DNA of 54,355 nucleotides. Source: Magnetospirillum sulfuroxidans. GTDB lineage: Bacteria; Pseudomonadota; Alphaproteobacteria; Rhodospirillales; Magnetospirillaceae. The notes under the pieces were generated by a model. It saw nothing but the letters and a program-made list of their open reading frames with translations. It searched no databases and had not been told where the DNA came from. Shown piece after piece: positions 10,351-19,216 of this stretch. The position numbers and the translations under genes are program-made. The stretch lies in the NCBI RefSeq assembly GCF_018224925.1, contig NZ_JAGTUF010000022.1:1-54355 (forward strand), written 5' to 3'. Each line of letters opens with the position of its first letter. Position 1 is the stretch's first letter.

Positions 10351-11991
10351 TCACAAACCACCCATAAAACGATCCGCATAGACAAAAGGATCGAATTCCG
10401 GCTTGCCAAAATGCCAGCCCTGGCCAAAATCCACCCCGCATTGATAGACGCGGCCGGCCAACCGCTTGTCCTCGACCATTTCGGCGGCGGTCTTGACCCC
10501 CATCGAGGCGCACATGCGGGCCATGGAAGCAAGAAGATCGCTGCCTTTCTGACTGGCGGCGGCACGCTTGATCACCGGGCCGTCGAACTTGACCAAATCC
10601 ACGTCCAGCGCGTTCAGATAATCGAAGCTGGCCGCCCCCGAGCCGAAATCGTCCAGGCAAAAGCGGAAGCCGCGTTGCCGAAAGGTCTGGATGGTGGCGT
10701 TGACCTCGGCCAGATGCTCGATCTTCACCGATTCGGTCAGTTCGAACATGATCTTGCGCGGCTGCACCCCCGACCGAGCCAGCAATTTGCGTAATTCGAC
10801 GACGAATTGCGCCGATGACAACGACAGCCCCGACAGATTGATGGCCACCGCCGGCAATAACCCGCCCTTGCGGGTCATCTCGGCCAGGGTGCGGATGGTG
10901 GTGTCGACCACCGCCAGATCCAATTCGGCGACGATGCCCACTTCTTCGGCCAAACAGAACAGGTGATAGGGCGACACCCCCGGACGGGCATCGCGAAAAC
11001 GGGTCAGGACCTCGAAATGGTGGACCCGCTCCAGCCGCATGTCGCAGACCGGCATGAAGGCCATGTCGAATTCCCGCTTCGCCACCAGCCTGCGAATATA
11101 CGCGACGTTGTCGATGGTGTCGGAGACCAGCCCCTTGAGCACCTGGCCGAGGCTTTTCTTTTTGTCCAGATGGCCGGTTTCGGAAAACCGCCGAATGGTG
11201 TGGGCGATGGCCTTGGCCACCTGATGTTCGGCCAGTCCGGCCCCATCGGCGTCAAGCGTGTGGGAACTGGATTTCAGATCGGCGTTGAACAGGGATTTCG
11301 CCGCCGCCTCGATCATATTGCCGATCTCTTCGGTATCGACATCGTCGCGATGCAGATAGGAAAAGCTGTCGGCCGAGACTTGGCCGGCGGAATTGCCGCC
11401 GATGGAATGCTTGTTAAGGATATCGCCAACGGCGTTGACCACCCGCTTGCGATCAGACACCCCCAAGGCCTTGTTCAAACTTTCCAGGCCATCCACTTTC
11501 AAGACGGTCAGTTGCGGCCGGCCGCCGGCTCGCTTGAACGCCAAGGCGCGGTCGGCGGCCAAGGCGGCATACGAAGCTTCGTCCAGCAGACCGCTGTCGC
11601 TGTCGCGCTTGAGTTCGGCCTCGTCCGGACGTTCGGCCTGAAACGCCGGTTCCAGCTTGAGCGCCAGAAAGAAATGGTTGTCGAAATCAGGCACACGGTA
11701 CCCGGCCAAGGCGACGTTGGGACGGCGGCGTTCGCCGTTCAAGCGCACGACCACGTCGTCAATGCGCCCCTGCGATCGCGCCGCATCCAACATCTCACCG
11801 GCTAAAATCCGATCTTCTTCCGCCACCAATTGCAGAAACGGCCGATGTCGCAACGCATCCGGCCCGGTGCCCATCAGAACCTGGGTCGCGCCGGCGGCGA
11901 ACACCACGTTCATGTCGTCATCGAGTTCCAGCAAAATGTCGGCGCGGCAAAAGGCCAGGGCGACGAAGCGATCTCGCTCGCGGTCGGCCAT
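10351..11991 (-). CDS. PAS / degenerate GGDEF / EAL cyclic-di-GMP protein
   Basis: The 546-residue soluble protein has an N-terminal PAS-like region (about 10-115), a GGDEF-like fold without the active motif (about 130-240; the signature position reads VSADSF) and an EAL domain (about 300-540). EAL metal and catalytic residues appear intact: E327 (EVLTR), N385, E417 (ELTES), D447-D448 (DDFGSG), K468, E504 and Q524. A phosphodiesterase for c-di-GMP is therefore likely, with the dead GGDEF domain as a possible GTP or c-di-GMP sensor. It is read in the same direction as the kinase operon but is separated from it by 92 bp. The substrate specificity is inferred from residues only. Confidence 0.88.
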   Translation of the reverse strand: MADRERDRFVALAFCRADILLELDDDMNVVFAAGATQVLMGTGPDALRHRPFLQLVAEEDRILAGEMLDAARSQGRIDDVVVRLNGERRRPNVALAGYRVPDFDNHFFLALKLEPAFQAERPDEAELKRDSDSGLLDEASYAALAADRALAFKRAGGRPQLTVLKVDGLESLNKALGVSDRKRVVNAVGDILNKHSIGGNSAGQVSADSFSYLHRDDVDTEEIGNMIEAAAKSLFNADLKSSSHTLDADGAGLAEHQVAKAIAHTIRRFSETGHLDKKKSLGQVLKGLVSDTIDNVAYIRRLVAKREFDMAFMPVCDMRLERVHHFEVLTRFRDARPGVSPYHLFCLAEEVGIVAELDLAVVDTTIRTLAEMTRKGGLLPAVAINLSGLSLSSAQFVVELRKLLARSGVQPRKIMFELTESVKIEHLAEVNATIQTFRQRGFRFCLDDFGSGAASFDYLNALDVDLVKFDGPVIKRAAASQKGSDLLASMARMCASMGVKTAAEMVEDKRLAGRVYQCGVDFGQGWHFGKPEFDPFVYADRFMGGL

Positions 11992-12054
11992 GATATCCCC
12001 GAAATGTTCATCCCTGCCGTATGATGGAACGCAGTGACATCATTGGCAAGGATA

Positions 12055-12735
12055 CTAAACTTTCGCCGTTACCCCTAAAGCAGTGGCGGTGCTGCGCAAG
12101 GCCGCCAGCACCATGTCGGCCTGGGCCGAACTGGGACGGGCGCCATCGACATTGACCCGCCCCATGCAGGTCAGCCAGGCCCATTGGCCGGCCGGCGATT
12201 CCAGATAGCGCATCAGCCGGTCGAGCACCCGGGACAGCACCGCCCGCGCCCGCGCGTCGGCGAAGAAAATCTCCCAGGCAAGGTCATTGCCGTGCGAGAC
12301 CAGCATGTCTTGAAAAATCTCCCGCGCGCGCTGATCGTATTGCTTGCCGCGCTCCCCCAGGGCGGCGTCGACGACTTCGAAATAATGGGGGAGAAAACCG
12401 CGGGGAAAGGCCGGAACCTCTCCCTCCAGCAAGGTTTCGAAGGGGCGCACCAACAACCGGCGAAAGACGTCGTTGCGGCTGGATGCGTGCCGCACCGCCG
12501 GCTTGAAGCTGTGCCGGCATTTCCCTTCCTGCGCCGCCATCGCCCGGCTTAGGGGCGAACCGGCCCCACGCACCAAGGCCAGGATGCGGTAAACCTCATC
12601 CAGGGAAATCTGGCCGTCTCGGGCCCGTTCGGACGCCAAGGTGGCGACCAATTCGGAAAAAAGACCCAGCACGTCAAAACAGGCCTGTGGCGAGGCAACC
12701 GGCTCCGCCACAGCGACATTTCCTTCGGCCGACAT
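12055..12735 (-). CDS. Hypothetical protein, no recognised domain
   Basis: This frame gives a 226-residue soluble protein. The ATG at 12735 (MSAEGNVAVAEP) is preferred over 12759 because GGGGG lies seven bases upstream. The protein looks mostly helical, with one Cys/His-containing stretch (EGKCRHSFKPAVRHASS) and a central segment FPRGFLPHYFEVVDAALGE. No signal peptide or membrane segment is visible. It lies 63 bp upstream of the PAS/EAL gene on the same strand, so the two may be cotranscribed. I do not recognise the family. Codon use is like the neighbours, which argues for a real gene. Confidence 0.65.
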   Translation of the reverse strand: MSAEGNVAVAEPVASPQACFDVLGLFSELVATLASERARDGQISLDEVYRILALVRGAGSPLSRAMAAQEGKCRHSFKPAVRHASSRNDVFRRLLVRPFETLLEGEVPAFPRGFLPHYFEVVDAALGERGKQYDQRAREIFQDMLVSHGNDLAWEIFFADARARAVLSRVLDRLMRYLESPAGQWAWLTCMGRVNVDGARPSSAQADMVLAALRSTATALGVTAKV

Positions 12736-12941
12736 TGGACACCCCCGCATACGGCACATGAGGAAATATCACTAGACCATTATGCATAGACCGCGTCCAG
12801 TGACTGATTGTGTCTATTAGCTGATCTCAGTCGCAATCGTTGCCTTGGTCGATTTTGTTGACCGCCGCGCCGAACCGCTGCACACCCTTTGTCCTGACCC
12901 GACCATGCCCCGCATGCGTTCACGTTAAGGGAATTTCCGCC

Positions 12942-13274
12942 ATGCTTCGTCTTGCCTTGATCCTTGCCGCCGCCACGTTCGCCCTGCCCGCCCAAGCCCA
13001 GGAAAGCGAAATCCTGCGTCTGGCGTGCCGGGCCGCCGATCCGGCCCTATCGCCGCCGTTGACGTTCTCCATCAATGTCACCGCCAAGGACGCGGTCGAG
13101 GTCGCCAGCGGCACACATTACGGGGTCACCGTCTATCGCGACGGGCTGGGCCTGTTCGACCCAGCCCAAGGTCCCAGCGCCACGGTCTATCGCATCGACC
13201 GCGTCAGCGGCCGTTTCGCCCGCGTCGACCTGCCGGCGCGGTGGAACGGCAGGTGCGATCCCGTCACCCCGTAA
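12942..13274 (+). CDS. Small secreted protein of unknown function
   Basis: The 110-residue product starts with a strong signal peptide (MLRLALILAAATFALPAQAQ, cleavage after AQA). The mature part is a small, probably beta-rich protein of about 90 residues with two cysteines (ILRLACRAADP and WNGRCDPVTP) that could form a disulfide. The start is set by the signal peptide and by AAGGGA about ten bases upstream; a longer frame to 12840 has no better support. The 3' end overlaps the convergent EamA gene by 11 bp. The family is not recognised. Confidence 0.7.
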   Translation: MLRLALILAAATFALPAQAQESEILRLACRAADPALSPPLTFSINVTAKDAVEVASGTHYGVTVYRDGLGLFDPAQGPSATVYRIDRVSGRFARVDLPARWNGRCDPVTP

Positions 13275-14136
13275 CCGTAAGCGGACGCCGCGTCGTCACC
13301 ATGGGGGCGCTGACCGCCGCCAACACCACGGCGGCACCGATTATTTGCACCATGCTGGGCGGCTGGCCGCCGGCGGCGGCGATGGCCATGGTCGAAACCG
13401 GCACCAGATTCAGGAACACGGCGGTCCGCCCCGCCCCCAGCCGCGCCAGGCCCATGTTCCAGAACAAATAGGCCAGGGCGCTGCCGCCGATGGCCATGGC
13501 CACCAGGGCTTGCGCCGCCATCGGCGACGGCATCCGCACCGGCACGCCGACCACAAGGGCGGCCAGGCTCATCACCACCGCGCCCATGACCATGATCCCG
13601 GTGGTGTTGACCAAGCCGCTTTCCGCCGGCATCAACCGCCGGGACAAGACGTTGTAGACGGCCCAACTGAGATTGGCGCCCAACATCAACGCGTCTCCCG
13701 CCGACAGGCTGAGCGAAGCGCCGCCGCCCAAGACGACGATTGCGACCCCCGCCAAGGCCACCGGCATGGCCACCATTTGCCGCCGACTGAGCCGCTCGCC
13801 CAGAAACAAGGCGGCGAGAAAGGCGGTGGCCAACGGATTGACGGCCATGATCAAGGCGCCGTTCACCGCCGAGGTCATCTGCATGCCCATGAAGAACAAC
13901 AGGTTGAAACCACCGATTCCGACCAGGCCAAGCATGGCATAGGCACGGAAATGCCGGATCAGCGGCACCGTTTGGCGCTGCCAGGCCACCATCACCCCCA
14001 TGACCATGGCGGCCAGAACGAAACGGCCGGCCCCGGCCAGCAAGGGCGGCATCTCTTGCACCACCAGCTTGGACAGATTGAAATTGGCGCCCCACAAAAT
14101 GGCGGCGACGGCGACCAGCGCCATGATGGCCCGCAT
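13264..14136 (-). CDS. EamA/DMT-family inner-membrane transporter
   Basis: The 290-residue protein has about ten hydrophobic segments arranged as two repeats of five, the drug/metabolite transporter layout. The first opens with MALVAVAAILWGANFNLSK and the second contains LGANLSWAVYNVLSRR. EamA proteins export small metabolites, often amino acids or toxic analogues. The gene is transcribed divergently from a LysR-type regulator at 14236, separated by 99 bp carrying repeated motifs, the classical arrangement for a regulator and its target exporter. The substrate cannot be told from sequence. Its end overlaps the small secreted gene by 11 bp on the opposite strand. Confidence 0.9.
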   Translation of the reverse strand: MRAIMALVAVAAILWGANFNLSKLVVQEMPPLLAGAGRFVLAAMVMGVMVAWQRQTVPLIRHFRAYAMLGLVGIGGFNLLFFMGMQMTSAVNGALIMAVNPLATAFLAALFLGERLSRRQMVAMPVALAGVAIVVLGGGASLSLSAGDALMLGANLSWAVYNVLSRRLMPAESGLVNTTGIMVMGAVVMSLAALVVGVPVRMPSPMAAQALVAMAIGGSALAYLFWNMGLARLGAGRTAVFLNLVPVSTMAIAAAGGQPPSMVQIIGAAVVLAAVSAPMVTTRRPLTVTG

Positions 14137-14150
14137 GATCTTGTCCCTTT

Positions 14151-14213
14151 CAGAAAAACTTTCGCCTGGAAATCCTGGCTCGGCCGTGTTTCTGATACAA
14201 ACGAGTGTTTCTG
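14151..14213. promoter_or_regulatory. Candidate LysR operator region with repeated GTGTTTCTG boxes
   Basis: In the 99-bp divergent gap, GTGTTTCTG occurs at 14186-14194 and again at 14205-14213, exactly 19 bp apart (about two helical turns). An inverted near-copy, CAGAAAAAC, lies at 14151-14159. Such phased half-sites fit binding of a tetrameric LysR-type regulator that controls both genes. This is inferred from pattern; no site is known for this protein. Confidence 0.5.
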
Positions 14214-14235
14214 CGCATCGAGATTAGGAATTCTT

Positions 14236-15126
14236 ATGGTCCGCCGCCTGCCGCCCTTGCGTTCGCTGCGCGCCTTTGAAAGCGCCGCCCGCCACCTGTC
14301 CTTTGCCCGCGCCGCCGAAGAACTGCACGTCACCCCCGCCGCCATCAGCCAACAGATCAAATTGCTGGAGGACCATCTGGGCCTGGCGCTGTTTCGCCGC
14401 GCCGCCGGCGTCACCCTGACCGAGCCGGCCACAGCCGCCCTGCCGCTGCTCAGCGATGCCTTTGACCGCATGGAGCGGGCGGTGGAGCGGCTGCGCATGG
14501 GCCGCGAGCATGGGCCTTTGGTGGTGTCGGCCCCCCCTTCTTTTGCCGCCCGCTGGCTGATCCCGCGACTGGAACGCTTTCAGGCGCTGCATCCCGAGGT
14601 CGATCTGCGCCTTGCCGCTTCGATCAAATTGGTGGATTTCGACACCGAAGACGTGGATTTAGCCATCCGCTATGGCTCGGGCCATTACGGCCCCTTGCAT
14701 GTGGAACGGCTGAAAGCCGAAGCGGTGGTCGCCGTCGCCCATCCGCGTCTGGCCGCCAGTCTGCGGGCGCCGGCCGATCTGCTGACCGCCACCTTGCTGC
14801 ACAACGAAGGCATGAACTGGGATTCCACCTATCCCGACTGGTCGGCCTGGCTCAAGAATGCCGGGGTGAATGTGGATCAGCCGCTGAAATTGCGTCCTTT
14901 CGGCGATGCCAATATGCTGATCCAAGCGGCCCTGTCGGGGCTGGGCGCCGCCCTGGTGTGGCAAACCCTGGTCACCCAGGAACAGGCCGATGGCCGTCTT
15001 GTCGCCTTGTTCCCGGCCCAGCCGCTGGTCAACGCCTATCATCTGGTCTGCCCGCCCAACCGGCTGAACAGCCCCAAGGTCGCCGCCTTCCGTGACTGGA
15101 TCATGGCCGAAGCCGGGGGGGCCTAA
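14236..15126 (+). CDS. LysR-family transcriptional regulator (GcvA-like)
   Basis: The 296-residue protein has the LysR winged helix-turn-helix at about 5-65 (RSLRAFESAARHLSFARAAE, then VTPAAISQQIKLLEDHLG). A periplasmic-binding-protein-like effector domain follows (about 90-295) with the GcvA-subgroup feature DFDTEDVDLAIRYGSGHYG. The start ATG at 14236 gives the standard LysR N-terminus. It is divergent from the EamA exporter and probably controls it and itself through the boxes between them. The last four bases overlap the convergent AlkD-like gene. The effector is unknown. Confidence 0.93.
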   Translation: MVRRLPPLRSLRAFESAARHLSFARAAEELHVTPAAISQQIKLLEDHLGLALFRRAAGVTLTEPATAALPLLSDAFDRMERAVERLRMGREHGPLVVSAPPSFAARWLIPRLERFQALHPEVDLRLAASIKLVDFDTEDVDLAIRYGSGHYGPLHVERLKAEAVVAVAHPRLAASLRAPADLLTATLLHNEGMNWDSTYPDWSAWLKNAGVNVDQPLKLRPFGDANMLIQAALSGLGAALVWQTLVTQEQADGRLVALFPAQPLVNAYHLVCPPNRLNSPKVAAFRDWIMAEAGGA

Positions 15127-15863
15127 AGCGAGCGCGCCGCCCGCTTCGCCACATAAGCCGGCACCTCTTCCCGCCAGGATTCCAGCACATGGCGCACCCA
15201 ATCGGGATGATCCTTGGCGGCGTCGTTCAGCCAGTTGGCGACCGAATCCTGCACATAACGGTGCGTGTCGGCGCGGAGCGGCCCCAACACCGCCAGCCCC
15301 GGCGCCGGATCGGCGCGCAAGCAGCGGATATGGGCGCACCAGACGCCGCGCGGCCGCGTCGCCTCGCTGGCGAAACGGCGCAGAAAAGGGCTGGCCTCGG
15401 CCGTCCACGGCGCCAGCAGATCCAACGTCGCCAGCGGTTCGGCCACCACATGCGGACGTAAGGCCAGCCACGCCCATTCGCGCACGCCGAAATGCGGATC
15501 ATCGGCCAAGGGACGGATCCGTTCCAAGCGCTGGGCCAGGGACAGCCCTGTCTCGGCGGCGATGGCGTAAGCGGCCCAACCGCGCACGGTGTCGGAACGG
15601 TGCCGGGCCAATTCCGCCACCACCGCGCCGCCCCCAAGCTCAAGGGCCAGTTCGGCCGCCAGCGCCATGCGCCGGGTAATGCCGTCATTCGCGGCCGCCC
15701 GCAGCCGGGTCGGATCGGCCGCCGGCAGCACCGCCGGCATCAACGCGGCGAAATCAACCGCCAAGCATTCGGACAAGGTCAGCGTCTCGGCGGTCCCGGC
15801 GTTGAGATCCACCAGCACCGCCGGATCGATCCCGGCACGGGAGCGGGCCCCTTTCCGAGTCAC
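15123..15863 (-). CDS. DNA alkylation repair (AlkD-like) HEAT-repeat protein
   Basis: The 246-residue helical protein resembles the AlkC/AlkD DNA alkylation repair superfamily, which uses HEAT-like repeats to grip DNA and release alkylated bases without base flipping. Supporting features are repeated HEAT-like helices, the stretch FLRRFASEATRPRGVW, and the C-terminal YVQDSVANWLNDAAKDHPDW, which closely follows a pattern common in this family. It overlaps the membrane-protein gene at its 5' end by four bases (ATGA at 15860-15863), so the two are probably translationally coupled. Glycosylase activity is inferred; the catalytic residue cannot be assigned with certainty. Confidence 0.75.
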   Translation of the reverse strand: MTRKGARSRAGIDPAVLVDLNAGTAETLTLSECLAVDFAALMPAVLPAADPTRLRAAANDGITRRMALAAELALELGGGAVVAELARHRSDTVRGWAAYAIAAETGLSLAQRLERIRPLADDPHFGVREWAWLALRPHVVAEPLATLDLLAPWTAEASPFLRRFASEATRPRGVWCAHIRCLRADPAPGLAVLGPLRADTHRYVQDSVANWLNDAAKDHPDWVRHVLESWREEVPAYVAKRAARSL

Positions 15864-16306
15864 GACGCCCGCGCTTCAAGAAACGGATCATCGGCCTTGA
15901 CCCGATTGCGCAGGGTGACATTGATCCGTCGCGATTCGCGGACATAGATCAAGAAGATGATCCTGATCAGTAAAGAGGGCGACATCCCCAAACCGATGGG
16001 GATTTCCATGGTATGGGCCATCCCCTGGAAAGTGATGAAAAGCGTGGCGGCGATGCTCACCGCGGCATAGAGGTAAAACAGCGGCAGGAAAACCCGGAAA
16101 TTCAACACCAAGGCAAGGCTCAACGCCACGGAAAGGGCAAACATGACAGCCCATGTCAGACCGTCACCGGGAAAAATGCAGGCCACCACCCCCTCGTTCA
16201 GGCATACCAGCAGCAAAACCCAGTTCCAGCCGCCAAAGCCGTAAAGGGGATGAGTGCGCGCCTCGTCACGGCTGATTGTCACCCAGTTTATGCGCGGAAA
16301 CGCCAT
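15860..16306 (-). CDS. Small multi-pass membrane protein of unknown function
   Basis: The 148-residue product has four probable membrane segments, for example WNWVLLLVCLNEGVVACIF and WAVMFALSVALSLALVL, and a basic C-terminus (RNRVKADDPFLEARAS). The ATG at 16306 is chosen because GGAGA precedes it and a longer frame adds a basic, low-quality N-terminus. The shape and the end of the last helix recall DUF2569 proteins, but this is a weak match by eye. It lies 40 bp after purD and overlaps the AlkD-like gene, so the three probably form one transcript. Confidence 0.7.
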   Translation of the reverse strand: MAFPRINWVTISRDEARTHPLYGFGGWNWVLLLVCLNEGVVACIFPGDGLTWAVMFALSVALSLALVLNFRVFLPLFYLYAAVSIAATLFITFQGMAHTMEIPIGLGMSPSLLIRIIFLIYVRESRRINVTLRNRVKADDPFLEARAS

Positions 16307-16346
16307 CTCAGCCCCATCTCCCGCTCCAGCCGAACCGCGCCCCGGC

Positions 16347-17621
16347 CTATCGCGCCAAAGCCCGCCACGCGATATCGCGTCGGCAGAACCCTTGCGGCCA
16401 ATCCAACGCGTCCACCGCCTGATAGGCCCGTTCACGCGCCTGCTTGACCGTAGCGCCAATGGCGGTGACGCCCAGCACCCGGCCGCCGGTGGCGATCACT
16501 TGGCCGTGGTCGTCCACCGCCGTGCCCGCATGCAAGACGATGACGCCGTCAACGGCGCCGGCTTGGTCCAAACCACCGATCACCGTGTTCTTCTGATAGG
16601 AACCGGGATAGCCGCATGCCGCCATCACCACCACCAAGGCGCATTCATCGCGCCAGTCCAGACTGACCTCGGCCAGCCGCCCTTCGGCGGCAGCCAACAG
16701 CACCGGCAACAGATCGGATTTCATCCGCGCCATCAGCACCTGACATTCCGGGTCGCCGAAACGGACGTTGAATTCCAGCAATTTCGGACCGGCCTGGGTG
16801 AACATCAGCCCGGCGAACAGCACCCCGGTATAGGGCTTGCCCTCGGCCGCCATGGTGCGGATGGCCGGCAGGATGCAAGTTTCCATGACCATGGCTTCGC
16901 GTTCCGGCGTCACCACCGGGGCCGGCGAATAAGCGCCCATGCCTCCGGTATTGGGGCCGGTATCGCCATCGCCGACGCGCTTGTGATCTTGCGCCGCCAC
17001 CAGACCCAGCGCGGTTTTGCCGTCGCACAGGGCGAAAAAGCTGGCTTCCTCGCCATCCAAGAATTCTTCGATGACCAATTCGTCGCCGGCCTCGCCGAAC
17101 ACCTTGGCCCCCATCATGTCGTCAATAGCGGCCAACGCCTCGTCCAGGGTCATGGCCACCACCACGCCCTTGCCGGCGGCCAGACCGTCGGTCTTGACCA
17201 CGATGGGGGCGCCCTTTTCGCGGACGAAGGCCTTGGCCTTGTCGATATCGGTAAAGCGGCCATACCACGCGGTGGGGATGCCGGCCTTCCAGACGATATC
17301 CTTCATGAAGCCCTTCGAGCCTTCCAACTCGGCCGCCGCCTGACTGGGGCCGAACACCTTGATGCCGGCCTCGACCAAACGGTCAGCCAGTCCCAGGCAC
17401 AGCGGCCCCTCGGGGCCGACCACCACCAGATCGACGGCGTTGGCTTGGGCAAAGGCGACCACATTGTGGACATCCTCGGCCGCGATGGCCACGCATTCGG
17501 CCACATCCTTGATGCCGGCATTGCCCGGCGCGCACCACAGCTTGGACAGCAGCGGCGATTGGGCCAGCTTCCAACACAGCGCATGCTCGCGGCCACCGCC
17601 GCCGACCACCAAGACCTTCAT
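16347..17621 (-). CDS. purD: Phosphoribosylamine-glycine ligase
   Basis: PurD joins glycine to phosphoribosylamine using ATP, the second step of purine synthesis. The 424-residue protein starts [20 protein letters not shown], the family N-terminus, and this sets the ATG at 17621. The ATP-grasp part has [31 protein letters not shown] and [14 protein letters not shown], followed by the metal-binding [13 protein letters not shown]. Length is standard. The gene is divergent from xseA (92-bp gap) and precedes the membrane protein and the AlkD-like gene. All core motifs are intact. Confidence 0.97.
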   Translation of the reverse strand: MKVLVVGGGGREHALCWKLAQSPLLSKLWCAPGNAGIKDVAECVAIAAEDVHNVVAFAQANAVDLVVVGPEGPLCLGLADRLVEAGIKVFGPSQAAAELEGSKGFMKDIVWKAGIPTAWYGRFTDIDKAKAFVREKGAPIVVKTDGLAAGKGVVVAMTLDEALAAIDDMMGAKVFGEAGDELVIEEFLDGEEASFFALCDGKTALGLVAAQDHKRVGDGDTGPNTGGMGAYSPAPVVTPEREAMVMETCILPAIRTMAAEGKPYTGVLFAGLMFTQAGPKLLEFNVRFGDPECQVLMARMKSDLLPVLLAAAEGRLAEVSLDWRDECALVVVMAACGYPGSYQKNTVIGGLDQAGAVDGVIVLHAGTAVDDHGQVIATGGRVLGVTAIGATVKQARERAYQAVDALDWPQGFCRRDIAWRALAR

Positions 17622-17713
17622 GGGGCAAACTCCGCCAATTTTCATGTCGGCCGGTTTTAGCACGCCCATGCGGGTTTGCAATCATCGGCACTCTTCGCCA
17701 TGATCTGGCGGCC

Positions 17714-19207
17714 ATGACCGAACCCCGCGCCGCCACCAACGTCCCCGAATTTTCCGTCGCTGAATTGTCCGGCGCGCTCAAGCGCACGGTCGAGGAAACC
17801 TTTGCCCATGTGCGGGTCCGGGGCGAGATATCGGGCTTCAAGCGCCATTCCTCCGGCCATCTGTACTTCGCCCTCAAGGATGCCGATGCCGTGCTCGACG
17901 CGGTATGCTGGCGCGGTCAGGCGGCCAAGCTGGGCATCGCCGCCGAAGACGGCATGGAGGTGATCGCCACCGGCCGCTTGACCACCTATCCGGGGCGGTC
18001 CAAGTACCAGATGGTGGTCGAGCGCATGGAGCTGGCCGGCCAGGGGGCCTTGCTGAAACTGCTGGAAGACCGCCGCCGCAAACTGGCGGCCGAAGGCTTG
18101 TTCGAGCAAGCGCGCAAGCGCCCGATTCCGTTCCTGCCCCAGGTCATCGGCGTCATCACCTCGCCCACCGGGGCGGTGATCCGCGACATTTTGCACCGTC
18201 TGGCCGACCGTTTTCCCCGCCGGGTGCTGTTGTGGCCGGTGGCGGTCCAAGGCGACGCCGCCGCCGCCCAGATCGCCGCCGCCATCGCCGGATTCAATGC
18301 CCTGCCCGCCCACGGCGTCCCGCGCCCCGACGTCTTGATCGTCGCCCGTGGCGGTGGCTCGGTCGAGGATCTGTGGGCCTTCAACGAAGAAATCGTGGTC
18401 CGCGCCGCCGCCGCCTCGGTTATTCCGTTGATCAGCGCCGTCGGCCACGAAACCGACACCACGCTGATCGACTTCGCCGCGGATCTGCGCGCGCCCACCC
18501 CCACCGCCGCCGCCGAAAAAGCGGTGCCGGTGCGGGCCGAACTGATCGCCACCGTCGCCGATTGTTCGGCCCGATTGGTCGGCGCCATGGCCCGCGGGCT
18601 GGAAGAACGCCGTACCCGCCTGCATCACCTGTCCCGCGCCCTGCCCAATCCACGCCGGGTCATCGACGACGCGACGCTCAAGCTGGATGACCGGGCCGAG
18701 CGGCTGAAACTGGCCCTGCCCAATCTGCTGCATCGCCGGCAAGCGGAACTGGACAAGCTGTCGGCGCTGCTGCGCCACCCCCGGGAATTGCTGGCGACCA
18801 AATCCCACCAATTGGACAGCTTGTCCACCCGCTTGAACCATGCGCTGAAAAGCGCCTTGCAGGGGGAAAAGGCCCGCTTGGACCGCTCCGGCCTGAAACT
18901 GGACCAGACCGGCGGCCGCTTGGCCCCGGCCATGACCCGGCTGCTGGGCGAACAGGCCCGCCGGCTGGAAGGGGCGGCCAAGCTGTTGGAAAGTTATAGC
19001 TATAAAAACGTTTTGGCTCGCGGTTTCGCCGTAATCCGCGACGATGCCGGCACCTTGGTGTCCGCTGCCGATGCCGTGGCCGGCGCGGTGTGGAGCATTG
19101 AATTCAAGGACGGCAAGACCGAAGTGGCCGTTGGCCATTCCGCCGCCCCCCGCCTCAAGCCCAAAGGCAAGGGCGAGGGCGACGGCCGTCAGGGCAGTTT
19201 GCTGTAG
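17714..19207 (+). CDS. xseA: Exodeoxyribonuclease VII large subunit
   Basis: XseA is the catalytic subunit of exonuclease VII, which degrades single-stranded DNA from both ends. The 497-residue protein has the N-terminal OB-fold (VRGEISGFKRHSSGHLYFAL), the catalytic core with TSPTGAVIRDILHR and RGGGSVEDLWAFN, and AVGHETDTTLIDFAAD. A long helical C-terminal half (about 270-430) rich in Arg/Leu repeats binds XseB. The ending SYSYKNVLARGFAVIRDDAG is typical. The xseB partner is not in the window. It is the first gene of an xseA-sdhAF4-truA block. Confidence 0.97.
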   Translation: MTEPRAATNVPEFSVAELSGALKRTVEETFAHVRVRGEISGFKRHSSGHLYFALKDADAVLDAVCWRGQAAKLGIAAEDGMEVIATGRLTTYPGRSKYQMVVERMELAGQGALLKLLEDRRRKLAAEGLFEQARKRPIPFLPQVIGVITSPTGAVIRDILHRLADRFPRRVLLWPVAVQGDAAAAQIAAAIAGFNALPAHGVPRPDVLIVARGGGSVEDLWAFNEEIVVRAAAASVIPLISAVGHETDTTLIDFAADLRAPTPTAAAEKAVPVRAELIATVADCSARLVGAMARGLEERRTRLHHLSRALPNPRRVIDDATLKLDDRAERLKLALPNLLHRRQAELDKLSALLRHPRELLATKSHQLDSLSTRLNHALKSALQGEKARLDRSGLKLDQTGGRLAPAMTRLLGEQARRLEGAAKLLESYSYKNVLARGFAVIRDDAGTLVSAADAVAGAVWSIEFKDGKTEVAVGHSAAPRLKPKGKGEGDGRQGSLL

Positions 19208-19216
19208 GAAGCGATG

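Noticed and set aside
13075-14235. N-terminal extension of the LysR gene across the EamA gene
   Set aside because: It is antisense to the exporter gene. The LysR family start is the ATG at 14236.
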